Origin: Mailhella sp.
Lineage (GTDB): Bacteria > Desulfobacterota > Desulfovibrionia > Desulfovibrionales > Desulfovibrionaceae
NCBI GenBank assembly: GCA_029258655.1
Contig: JARHYD010000038.1
Span: 1 to 32,424 of the forward strand
Direction of reading: 5' to 3'
DNA length: 32,424 nt
Shown: positions 24,857 through 32,424 of the stretch, piece after piece
Numbering within the stretch: position 1 is the stretch's first letter
How the letters are laid out: every line of letters begins with the position of its first letter
Notes under the pieces: model-generated
Told to the model about the DNA's origin: nothing
The model's input: the letters and a program-made list of their open reading frames with translations, nothing else
Database searches by the model: none
Position numbers and translations under genes: made by a program

Positions 24857-26215
24857 CTATTTTTCTTTATTCAATGCTGTTCGTACAACATGGGCTAATT
24901 GTTGTGTAAGCTGCTTTACTTGCTTTTCATCACGAGCTTCTACCATTACACGACATAAATTTTCAGTACCAGAATACCGTAAAACAACACGACCATATTT
25001 CCCAAGTTCACTTTCAGCCTGTTTAATTGCCTCTTGAATAGCTGGAACTGTTGCTAAATCTGGCTTTTCTGTAATATATACATTTTCCATTTCTTGTGGA
25101 TATAATTCTAATTTTTGGGCTAATTCCGAAAGTTTTTTATCAGATTCTCGCATAATAGCTAAAATTTGTAAGGCAGCTAATAGACCGTCCCCAGTTGTGC
25201 TATAATCATGAAAAATTAAATGTCCTGATTTTTCCCCACCAAGACTTAAATCAAATTGTCGCATAGCCTCCACAACATAGCGATCCCCAACATTAGTGCG
25301 AATAAGAGTCCCCCCTTTTTTCGCCATAAAAATTTCTAATGCCATATTACTCATAGATGTTGCTGCTAAGGTATTATTTTTTAAACGACCTTTATCCATT
25401 AAATATTCAGCACAAATTGCCATAATTTGATCGCCGTCAAGAATCTTACCAGTTTCATCAACCACAATAAGACGATCCGCATCACCATCTAATGCTAACC
25501 CTATATCAGCACGTACTTCTTTAACTTTTTCAGCCACATATTCTGGATATAAAGAACCACATTGCAAATTAATATTAGTCCCATTTGGTGTATTAGATAT
25601 AGTAATAACTTCTGCTCCTAATTCTTCCAAAGCAAGAGGAGCTATTTTATAATTAGCACCATTAGCACAATCAATAACAATACGTAACCCATTTAAATTA
25701 AGATATTCAGGAAAACTATTTTTTATATAAACAATATACCTGCCTTGAGCATCAAAAATACGCTTTGCTCGTCCTATTTTATCAGCTTCAGGATAATCCC
25801 ATTCATAATCTTTATTCAAAACCATTTGTGCAATATTGTCTTCCACATTATCTGGAAGTTTATAACCATATTTATCAAAAAATTTTATTCCATTATCATG
25901 GTAAGGATTATGGCTTGCAGAAATTACCACCCCTATATCTGCTCGCATATTTTTTGTTAAAAATGCAATAGCAGGTGTAGGCATTGGCCCAACTTGGTAA
26001 ACATCAATACCAGCAGCACATAAACCCGCCGTTAAAGCAGATTCAAACATATAACCAGATAAACGCGTATCTTTTCCTATAATAGCTTTATGTCTATGCT
26101 TTCCATCACAAAAATATGTACCAGCAGCAAGCCCTAAACGCAATGCCATATCAGCTGTCATAGGAGCTTTATTTACATAACCTCGAATACCATCAGTACC
26201 AAAAAAACGTTTCAT
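24857..26215 (-). CDS. glmM: Phosphoglucosamine mutase
   Basis: Converts glucosamine-6-phosphate to glucosamine-1-phosphate, leading to UDP-GlcNAc for peptidoglycan and lipid A. 452 residues with [12 protein letters not shown] at the N-terminus, the phosphoserine loop ISASHNP (Ser101), the metal-binding DGDADR loop, the sugar-specificity loop GGEKSGH and the C-terminal phosphate-binding [15 protein letters not shown]. It lies directly after cdaA-cdaR, the order known from Gram-positive bacteria, in which GlmM binds and inhibits CdaA. Confidence 0.97.
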   Translation of the reverse strand: MKRFFGTDGIRGYVNKAPMTADMALRLGLAAGTYFCDGKHRHKAIIGKDTRLSGYMFESALTAGLCAAGIDVYQVGPMPTPAIAFLTKNMRADIGVVISASHNPYHDNGIKFFDKYGYKLPDNVEDNIAQMVLNKDYEWDYPEADKIGRAKRIFDAQGRYIVYIKNSFPEYLNLNGLRIVIDCANGANYKIAPLALEELGAEVITISNTPNGTNINLQCGSLYPEYVAEKVKEVRADIGLALDGDADRLIVVDETGKILDGDQIMAICAEYLMDKGRLKNNTLAATSMSNMALEIFMAKKGGTLIRTNVGDRYVVEAMRQFDLSLGGEKSGHLIFHDYSTTGDGLLAALQILAIMRESDKKLSELAQKLELYPQEMENVYITEKPDLATVPAIQEAIKQAESELGKYGRVVLRYSGTENLCRVMVEARDEKQVKQLTQQLAHVVRTALNKEK

Positions 26216-26222
26216 GTTTTTC

Positions 26223-27218
26223 CTATTTCTTTCTTTTTACTATTTTCACATACACAGGATTTACAGATAATAATTTTGCCCCTTTTGGTAAATTAATATG
26301 TACAGGCAAAGATTGACCATCAGTGTATGCTGCATTTGATTGTATAATAGCTCTTACTTGTGCCATATAAGAAGGATCAACATTAAAAGTATCAACCTTA
26401 CTTTCTGGAATTTCTAAATCAATATTAACTGTTTTAGGAATTGTTGTAAAATCTTCTCCACCTTTTTCTAACTGTACTAATCGACTAAGATTTACTGGCA
26501 CTAAATCATACCACGTTTCAAAACTTAATGTTGTAACTGGATTATCTGCTTCAACATATTCAGGTAAAATAAGTGGTAAATTTTTTGAATAAGAACCAGC
26601 TTTTTCTATTTGATTAATATCAAATTTAACCTTTAATGATTGTATAGATTCAATTTTTTCTTTTGGGCCTCGCAATGTTACTTCAGAAGGAGATAATTTT
26701 AAATTACGAATATACAAATCATCATTTTCTTTTTGAGTAAAATCAATTTCAATAGGAACTTTCTTTTCAAGTAATAAATCTGTTTCTAACAATAAATAAG
26801 AAGGAGAAACACTTAAAATCTCTAAACCTTTAAAATCACCATAAGCATTTACTTTTACAGGAAAAACATTTGCTCCAACCGTCGCTTGACTTAATTGCAC
26901 GGGATAAGAAATATCTCTATTTTGCAAACTACGCAATAACTCAGTAGAAGCTCTCACCCGAACTCGGATAGAATCTTCAAGTCCTTTTGTAATAATAAGA
27001 TTATCTGGTAATTGTGTATACTCAACTCTCAAATGAATATCACCTTCAATTTGTGAACTACCAACAACAATAAACCACAAAGCACACGCTATCACAAATG
27101 ATAAAGAAAATATTTTCATATCTTGAATATATTTTATATTAGAAAACAATTCTTTTATGGTAGAAAAAAATTCTTTACCTTTTGTTATATCAAAAGAAAA
27201 TTTTTTAAACGAGAACAT
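26223..27218 (-). CDS. cdaR: YbbR-domain protein, CdaA regulator
   Basis: 331 residues: a cytoplasmic N-terminus, one membrane segment (about 38-58, [17 protein letters not shown]), then an extracytoplasmic chain of beta-rich YbbR repeats with the recurring pattern of PVxVxxxG and [13 protein letters not shown]. In Gram-positive bacteria CdaR binds the diadenylate cyclase CdaA and tunes it. Its ATG lies inside the end of cdaA (14-base overlap), so the two should be translated together, and it is seven bases from glmM. Confidence 0.88.
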   Translation of the reverse strand: MFSFKKFSFDITKGKEFFSTIKELFSNIKYIQDMKIFSLSFVIACALWFIVVGSSQIEGDIHLRVEYTQLPDNLIITKGLEDSIRVRVRASTELLRSLQNRDISYPVQLSQATVGANVFPVKVNAYGDFKGLEILSVSPSYLLLETDLLLEKKVPIEIDFTQKENDDLYIRNLKLSPSEVTLRGPKEKIESIQSLKVKFDINQIEKAGSYSKNLPLILPEYVEADNPVTTLSFETWYDLVPVNLSRLVQLEKGGEDFTTIPKTVNIDLEIPESKVDTFNVDPSYMAQVRAIIQSNAAYTDGQSLPVHINLPKGAKLLSVNPVYVKIVKRKK

Positions 27219-27954
27219 TACTTAAAATCCTTTCTAATCTTTCGCCATTTAATGGATTGGAAAGACGACCATTTTGTGCAACCGTTATTTCTCCACGTTC
27301 TTCAGAAACAACTAAAATAATGCTATCACTTACTTCTGATAAACCAAGAGCTGCTCTATGCCTTGTTCCAAATTTTTTTCTATCTTGTGATTGTGTTAAA
27401 GGTAAAACACAACTAGCAGCAATTATTCTTCCTTGTTGATTAATAATAACAGCCCCATCATGCAATGCTGTATTTGGAAAAAAGATAGTATGTAAAAGTT
27501 CTCCAGATAAAAGAGCATCAAGTTTCACACCACGACTAAGCAAATCACCAAGTTTTACTTCTTGCTCAAGAACAATAATTGCTCCTACCCGTTTTTTTGC
27601 TAATTCTTCACACGTTTGAACAAGAATTTTAATAATATTATCCCCTAATTTTTCACGTTTTTTAAAAAAAGAACGTATACTAATACCTGCCAAAGCTTGC
27701 CTAATATCAGCACTAAATAAAATAACAATAACAAGAAATAATGAGCCAAAAAAGTTTTCTAATAACCATGAAAGAGTAAATAATCCTAACCCCTTAGCAA
27801 GAGCATAAATAATAAAAAGTAAAAATAAACCATTAATTGCAGCCATAGCTCTAGTCCCTTTTACTAAACGTAAAAGATAATAAAAGCAAAATGTTACAAC
27901 TAAAATATCAATAATATCTCTAAAGGTTATAGGAAATTGCTCAAAACCAATCAT
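27205..27954 (-). CDS. cdaA: Diadenylate cyclase CdaA
   Basis: Membrane enzyme that makes cyclic di-AMP from two ATP. Three hydrophobic segments fill residues 10-82, followed by the DAC catalytic domain with the DGA motif in ALHDGAVII (166-168) and the RHR motif in GTRHRAALGLSE (198-200), both intact. 249 residues, slightly shorter than Bacillus CdaA. GAAGGA precedes the ATG. Context with cdaR and glmM matches the classical cda module, here embedded in a larger operon of a Gram-negative organism. No c-di-AMP phosphodiesterase or known receptor is visible in the window. Confidence 0.95.
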   Translation of the reverse strand: MIGFEQFPITFRDIIDILVVTFCFYYLLRLVKGTRAMAAINGLFLLFIIYALAKGLGLFTLSWLLENFFGSLFLVIVILFSADIRQALAGISIRSFFKKREKLGDNIIKILVQTCEELAKKRVGAIIVLEQEVKLGDLLSRGVKLDALLSGELLHTIFFPNTALHDGAVIINQQGRIIAASCVLPLTQSQDRKKFGTRHRAALGLSEVSDSIILVVSEERGEITVAQNGRLSNPLNGERLERILSNVLV

Positions 27955-27965
27955 GGTATTCCTTC

Positions 27966-28856
27966 TTAGTTTATTGCATAGGTTAATGCTAATGTTTGGA
28001 CTGTATGTGCAACTTCATGCACTCTATGGTGAATAATACCTTTTTCCATTGCTAATGCAGTACAAACTTGTGTACTTATACTTCTTTTATCTTTATCAAG
28101 CCCTAATAAATGCCCAAATAAAGATTTTTGTGAAATACCTAGCAAAATTGGTCTTTGCAATGTAGCAAATACCTTAATATTTTTCAATAAATTTAGATTA
28201 TGCTCAAGCGTTTTTCCAAAGCCAATACCAGGATCTAAAATAATATTTTGTTCTGGAAGTCCTGCCTTTACAAGAATATTCATTTTTTGTTCAAAAAATT
28301 CATACACTTCCTTGACAACATCTTGATATTGTGGAGCTTGTTGCATTGTTTGAGGTCTTCCCTGACAATGCATTAAAACATACATAGGCTTATAATCTGC
28401 AACCACAGATAAAAGCTTTTCCTCCCATGCAAATGCAGAAATATCATTTATAATTTCAACACCTTGTTGTAAAGCTTTTTCAGCAACTTCTGCTCGCCAT
28501 GTATCAATAGAAATTAAAGGCTTATCAGCAAAAGATAACGGCACAATATCTGTTCGCAAATTTTCAGCACCTTTACTTGGTAAAGAAAAATTTTGTACGG
28601 CTTGAATAACTGGAAAAATACGTTCCCATTCTTCCTCTGCACTGACATCTTTTGCTCCAGGTCTTGAAGAAGCACCACCTATATCAAGAATAGCTGCTCC
28701 TTGCTCCCAAAGCTTTTGAGCATGAAAAATAGCATTTTCACTTTCTAAATATTGCCCACCATCAAAAAAAGAATCTGGCGTTGTATTTACAATACCCCAA
28801 ACATAAAAAGGGGCGGGCGTTAACGCCTCACCCCTATACTGCAATGTATTATTCAC
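27966..28856 (-). CDS. folP: Dihydropteroate synthase
   Basis: Condenses p-aminobenzoate with dihydropterin pyrophosphate in folate synthesis; the sulfonamide target. 296 residues with GIVNTTPDSFFDGGQY (21-36), DIGGASSRPGA (58-68), INDISAFA, LDPGIGFGKTLEHN and HRVHEVAHT. Two conserved loops differ from the common form: GESTRPGA is GASSRPGA, and SRKS near the C-terminal half is SQKS (242-245). The start is GTG and overlaps the ftsH stop as TAGTG, with AAGGA upstream inside ftsH, so it is probably translated by re-initiation. Confidence 0.94.
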   Translation of the reverse strand: MNNTLQYRGEALTPAPFYVWGIVNTTPDSFFDGGQYLESENAIFHAQKLWEQGAAILDIGGASSRPGAKDVSAEEEWERIFPVIQAVQNFSLPSKGAENLRTDIVPLSFADKPLISIDTWRAEVAEKALQQGVEIINDISAFAWEEKLLSVVADYKPMYVLMHCQGRPQTMQQAPQYQDVVKEVYEFFEQKMNILVKAGLPEQNIILDPGIGFGKTLEHNLNLLKNIKVFATLQRPILLGISQKSLFGHLLGLDKDKRSISTQVCTALAMEKGIIHHRVHEVAHTVQTLALTYAIN

Positions 28857-30835
28857 TACATTGTATCCTTTTTATCATTTGTTACATCAGTTTTTTCTGT
28901 TGTATCAATTTTTTCACTATTATCCTTTTCTTTGGATACATTGTCTACTTTCTTTTCATCTTCCCACGTAAAAGTATCTTTTTCCTCTTGTTTTTTAGTT
29001 TCCACTTTATCACTAGAACTATTTATATCAAAAGGAGGAAGTTCTTTTCCTTGCATAATGCATTGAATATCATCACCAGAAATAGTTTCTCTTTCCAATA
29101 ATGCAGCAGCAATAGCATGGAGTTTATCAATATTTTCTTCTAAAATTTGACGACAGCGATTACGAGCTTCTTCTATAAAAAACTTAATTTCACTATCCAC
29201 TAATTGAGCAGTAGATTGACTTACAGAATCCGTGTGAGTCCATTCTCTTCCTAAGAATACCTCACCCCCATTATCACCAATAGCTTGTGGGCCAATCTTA
29301 TCACTCATACCCCATTCGCAAACCATTTTACGAGCCATTTTAGATGCACGTTCAATATCATTACCAGCACCAGTTGTAATATCGTCCATTACAAGTTCTT
29401 CAGCCATACGACCAGCAAGTAATACAACTAAATTATTACGTAAATAATTTTTAGAATACCCATGACGATCTTCTTCTGGTAATTGCATAGTAACGCCTAA
29501 AGCACGACCACGAGGAATAATAGATACTTTATGTACTGGATCAGTTTTTGGTAAACAAACAGCCGCTAAAGCATGACCTGCTTCATGATAAGCTGTAATA
29601 CGTTTTTCTTCATCACTAAGCACAAGACTACGACGTTCTTTACCCATTAAAACTTTATCTTTTGCATATTCAAAATCAGCCATATTTAACTGATTTTTAT
29701 TTTTCTTTGCAGCTTGCAATGCAGCTTCATTAACTAAATTTTCAAGATCAGCACCAGAAAAACCAGGAGTTCCCTTAGCTAAAACATCAATATCCACGTC
29801 AGGAGCAATAGGAGTTTTTTTAGTATGCACACCTAAAATATGTTGACGTCCACGTAAATCTGGCGTTGAAACCACCACTTGACGGTCAAAACGTCCGGGA
29901 CGAAGTAAAGCAGGATCTAAAACATCAGGACGGTTCGTTGCTGCAATTAAAATAACACCTTCATTTGATTCAAAGCCGTCCATTTCTACAAGCATTTGGT
30001 TTAATGTTTGTTCTCTTTCATCATGTCCACCACCAAGTCCAGCACCTCTTTGACGGCCAACAGCATCAATTTCATCAATAAAAATTAAACAAGGTGCATT
30101 TTTCTTTCCTTGCATAAAAAGATCACGTACACGAGATGCACCAACACCAACAAACATTTCCACGAAATCAGAACCAGAAATAGAAAAGAAAGGCACTCCA
30201 GCTTCCCCAGCAACAGCACGAGCAAGCAAAGTTTTCCCCGTACCAGGAGGGCCTACTAAAAGCACTCCTTTAGGAATACGCCCACCAAGACGTGTAAATT
30301 TTTTAGGATTTGATAAAAATTCAACAACTTCAGAAAGTTCTTCTTTTGCCTCATCAACACCTGCAACATCAGCAAACGTTACTCTTGCTTTATCTTGATC
30401 AATCATTCTAGCACGAGAACGACCAAAACTCATGGCTTTTCCGCCACCCCCCTGCATTTGACGCATAAAGAAAATCCACACACCAATAAGCAAGAGCATA
30501 GGGAACCAAGACATTAAAACAGAAACAAGTAAAGAAGGTTCTTCTGGTGCTACTGCATCAATACGAACATTTTTACTTAATAAATGTGAAACTAACTCTG
30601 GATCATCAGGTGAATAGGTTTGAAAAATAAGACCAGATTGATTTTTAAATGTAATATTTTTTTCTTGAATTTCAACTTCAGAAACTTCCCCTCTATTTAC
30701 AGCACTAAGGAAGTCACTATAACTCATAACTTGTTTGGAAGTATTAAAAGAACCATTAAAAGAATTAAAAACCACCATTGCGGCAAGTACAATTAAGACC
30801 CAAACTAATAGATTTTTTGAAAAACCGTTATTCAA
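28856..30835 (-). CDS. ftsH: ATP-dependent zinc metalloprotease FtsH
   Basis: Membrane-bound AAA+ protease that removes unassembled membrane proteins and regulatory substrates such as LpxC in enteric bacteria. 659 residues: TM1 (8-25), a periplasmic loop, TM2 (about 105-125, [17 protein letters not shown]), Walker A GPPGTGKT (near 195), Walker [12 protein letters not shown], second region of homology [19 protein letters not shown], zinc site HEAGH (near 416) and the distal protease domain. The C-terminal 45 residues are a charged Lys/Asp/Glu tail. The start is TTG, five bases after a strong GGAGG; no better in-frame start is seen. First gene of the nine-gene unit. Confidence 0.97.
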   Translation of the reverse strand: MNNGFSKNLLVWVLIVLAAMVVFNSFNGSFNTSKQVMSYSDFLSAVNRGEVSEVEIQEKNITFKNQSGLIFQTYSPDDPELVSHLLSKNVRIDAVAPEEPSLLVSVLMSWFPMLLLIGVWIFFMRQMQGGGGKAMSFGRSRARMIDQDKARVTFADVAGVDEAKEELSEVVEFLSNPKKFTRLGGRIPKGVLLVGPPGTGKTLLARAVAGEAGVPFFSISGSDFVEMFVGVGASRVRDLFMQGKKNAPCLIFIDEIDAVGRQRGAGLGGGHDEREQTLNQMLVEMDGFESNEGVILIAATNRPDVLDPALLRPGRFDRQVVVSTPDLRGRQHILGVHTKKTPIAPDVDIDVLAKGTPGFSGADLENLVNEAALQAAKKNKNQLNMADFEYAKDKVLMGKERRSLVLSDEEKRITAYHEAGHALAAVCLPKTDPVHKVSIIPRGRALGVTMQLPEEDRHGYSKNYLRNNLVVLLAGRMAEELVMDDITTGAGNDIERASKMARKMVCEWGMSDKIGPQAIGDNGGEVFLGREWTHTDSVSQSTAQLVDSEIKFFIEEARNRCRQILEENIDKLHAIAAALLERETISGDDIQCIMQGKELPPFDINSSSDKVETKKQEEKDTFTWEDEKKVDNVSKEKDNSEKIDTTEKTDVTNDKKDTM

Positions 30836-31050
30836 AGTTTCCTCCGTGGCATTTTGCTTTTGCTTATACTAATATGTAATGTAGCCACTACGTCAGTACA
30901 TATTTTTATTTTCTTGTAAAGTATAACAGAAACTTACCCTACTTAGCAAGTAATCTTCCTATAAAATTATAAAATAAGTCTTATTTTCATTTTGACAATT
31001 ACCTTTATTTAACTTTATTATTTTTTTATCACACCTCATGGAAATAACAA

Positions 31051-31977
31051 ATGAAAAAAGAACATGAAGATATTAACTTTTCAGAAATAACAACAATAAC
31101 CCAGAAAATACAATATGGTTCACTATATTTTTTAGGTGCAACAATACGTTTTTTAGGTACAAAAATAAGCTATGCCATAGCGGATTTTCTTGCTTTTTTT
31201 GCATGGCATCTTTTACGAAAAAGACAAAAATTAACTATTCATAGCATAGCAGAACACTTACATATAGGGTATTACGATGCAAAAATTATAGCCTATAAAA
31301 GTTTTCAATCTACCTTTCGCTCTTTTACCGAAATTGGATTAACAAAAGATTTTGGTATAGAATTAACTGGAAAAAAACTTTTTATAAAAGATCCAGAATT
31401 ATGGAAACGCTTTCAAGAATGTGATCGACCAATCGTTGCTGCAACAGGACATTATGGCTCTTGGGAATTGCTCGCCTCTCTTTTAGGACAAGTATTTCCA
31501 AAAGAAAGACCACGTATTGTTGTTGTACGAAAATATCCAAATCCTGCTGTACATCAATTTATTGCTGATCAAAGAGAAGCAAAAGGTGCAAGCATGATTG
31601 GACATAGAGCTGTTGCCACATCTGTTTTAAGAGCATTAAGAAAAAAAGGACTTGTAGCTTTTTTAATTGACCATAAAAGCCACTCACATGAATCTTACTG
31701 TATTCCCTTTTTCGATGATGAAGCAAGGGTAAATATTGGTCCTGCTCTTTTAGCCATCAGAGCAGAAGCTCTTATCTGGCCCATTTTTTTAGAACGCCTT
31801 GAAAATGGCTATATGCTCCATTTACAAGAACCTCTTGATACAAAAAATCTTAAAGGAACAAGTGAACAAAAAATAAAAACAAGTGCTGCTTTTTATACAA
31901 AAGCAATGGAAAAACAAATTCTCCAAAACCCTTGCCAATGGTTTTGGATACATAATAGATGGGATAAAAAATATTAG
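31051..31977 (+). CDS. LpxL/HtrB-family lipid A acyltransferase
   Basis: Inner-membrane acyltransferase that adds a secondary fatty acid to lipid A or a related lipid. 308 residues: a hydrophobic N-terminal segment (about 28-50), the catalytic HX4E motif in ATGHYGSWELLASLLG (His near residue 134), the VRKYPNPAVHQFIADQREAKG region typical of the family, and a final NPCQWFWIHNRW that matches the conserved PEQWxWxHRRW. Divergent from ftsH across a 215-bp AT-rich gap with no clear promoters. The ribosome-binding site is weak. Which acyl position it modifies (LpxL, LpxM or other) cannot be told. Confidence 0.92.
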   Translation: MKKEHEDINFSEITTITQKIQYGSLYFLGATIRFLGTKISYAIADFLAFFAWHLLRKRQKLTIHSIAEHLHIGYYDAKIIAYKSFQSTFRSFTEIGLTKDFGIELTGKKLFIKDPELWKRFQECDRPIVAATGHYGSWELLASLLGQVFPKERPRIVVVRKYPNPAVHQFIADQREAKGASMIGHRAVATSVLRALRKKGLVAFLIDHKSHSHESYCIPFFDDEARVNIGPALLAIRAEALIWPIFLERLENGYMLHLQEPLDTKNLKGTSEQKIKTSAAFYTKAMEKQILQNPCQWFWIHNRWDKKY

Positions 31978-32015
31978 AGAATGTTTTCCAAATAATTTTC
32001 TTTTCTTTTTTCTTT

Positions 32016-32160
32016 GGGGGAAATGATTTCCCCCAATCCCCCTCAATAAGATAAATTTTTTGAAACAAGTTTCAAGAAATTTGCCTATAGAAGGTTAGTA
32101 ATTTTTTTCTCTTATTGATAATTATAAATAAGTTAAAAATATCCCCTCATCAAAAATAAA
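32016..32160. repeat. Repeat family D copy 3, led by a REP-like palindrome
   Basis: Begins with GGGGGAAATGATTTCCCCC (32016-32034) and CCCCCTCAATAAG, then a segment (GTTTCAAGAAATTTGCCTAT) that resembles 280-300 of copy 1, and ends TTGATAATTATAAATAAGTT like copies 1 and 2. It fills the gap between the acyltransferase and the last gene. Confidence 0.6.
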
Positions 32161-32164
32161 AATC

Positions 32165-32416
32165 TTATTCATCAAATTCTGGAATAAAATTAGAAACAAG
32201 TGTAAAAAACCGTTTTAAAATAACTTCTCTTTCATCTTCGGTTACGCTTTTACAAATTTCAACCAACATATTTGCACCATGACAAGGTGCTTGCATAGAC
32301 CAAAGATCAGCACCTGTTAACATTAAATACAATGCTTTTTCACCTAATTCTTTTGCTAGAACTTCTGCTTGCAAATGTGGTTTATGAATAAAATCATGTT
32401 CTAATCCTATAATCAT
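32165..32416 (-). CDS. Unknown protein, possibly truncated by the window edge
   Basis: At least 83 residues, not recognised. Mixed helical composition with a GADLWSMQAPCHGAN segment containing one Cys and one His, and an acidic end (NFIPEFDE). An ATG at 32416 is available but has no clear ribosome-binding site, and the frame stays open to the window end, so the true start may lie beyond it. The stop codon is real and is followed by a family D repeat. Confidence 0.55.
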   Translation of the reverse strand: MIIGLEHDFIHKPHLQAEVLAKELGEKALYLMLTGADLWSMQAPCHGANMLVEICKSVTEDEREVILKRFFTLVSNFIPEFDE

Positions 32417-32424
32417 AAATCTTA

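Noticed and set aside
31822-32068. Minus-strand reading frames with GGNHFP- or GKSFPP-like peptides
   Set aside because: Translations of the REP-like palindrome, partly antisense to the acyltransferase gene.

Overview
The window is AT-rich (roughly one third G+C by eye) chromosomal DNA from a Gram-negative, flagellated bacterium. The best fit is an AT-rich member of the Desulfovibrionaceae, the family of Desulfovibrio, Bilophila and Lawsonia. This rests on a hemL gene coupled to an AsnC-like siroheme decarboxylase gene (alternative haem route), a Desulfovibrio-like flagellin behind a sigma-54 promoter, a B12-radical SAM protein fused to a DUF2344 domain, and an ftsH-folP-cdaA-cdaR-glmM-galU gene order. 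The genus call is inference from gene content; no database search was possible.

Layout. (1) 1-498: repeat-rich intergenic DNA. (2) 499-4946, minus: an AcrAB-type RND efflux pair with no TolC partner. (3) 5428-7736, minus: a GAF/AAA+/Fis regulator with a badly eroded ATPase domain, and a membrane-anchored TPR (YfgM-like) protein. (4) 7941-11653, plus: proA, nadD, an unknown membrane protein and rnc. (5) 11654-12197: two near-identical repeat units and the flagellin 3' region. (6) 12198-13097, minus: flagellin. (7) 13414-15921, plus: a U32-family Fe-S protein. (8) 16258-17421, minus: a GT8 glycosyltransferase with an in-frame (AT)8 tract. (9) 17560-20580, plus: a small conserved-looking protein and the radical SAM/DUF2344 protein. 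(10) tRNA-Asn, minus. (11) 21079-30835, minus: nine tightly packed genes, ftsH-folP-cdaA-cdaR-glmM-galU-ychF-ahb-hemL. (12) 31051-31977, plus: a lipid A-type acyltransferase. (13) a possibly truncated unknown gene at the right edge.

How the genes fit together. The nine-gene block joins membrane proteolysis (FtsH), folate synthesis (FolP), cyclic di-AMP synthesis and its regulator (CdaA/CdaR), cell-wall and envelope sugar precursors (GlmM, GalU), a ribosome-associated ATPase (YchF) and tetrapyrrole synthesis (HemL, Ahb). The acyltransferase, GT8 enzyme and RND pump add an outer-membrane theme.

The most unusual feature is the intergenic DNA. It carries several interlocking repeat families: a 19-bp REP-like palindrome; a hairpin module just beyond gene 3' ends that leads into terminators with covarying stems; a roughly 200-bp AT-rich element; and a 90-bp element. 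The other items most worth checking are the degenerate sigma-54 activator and the possible phase-variable glycosyltransferase.
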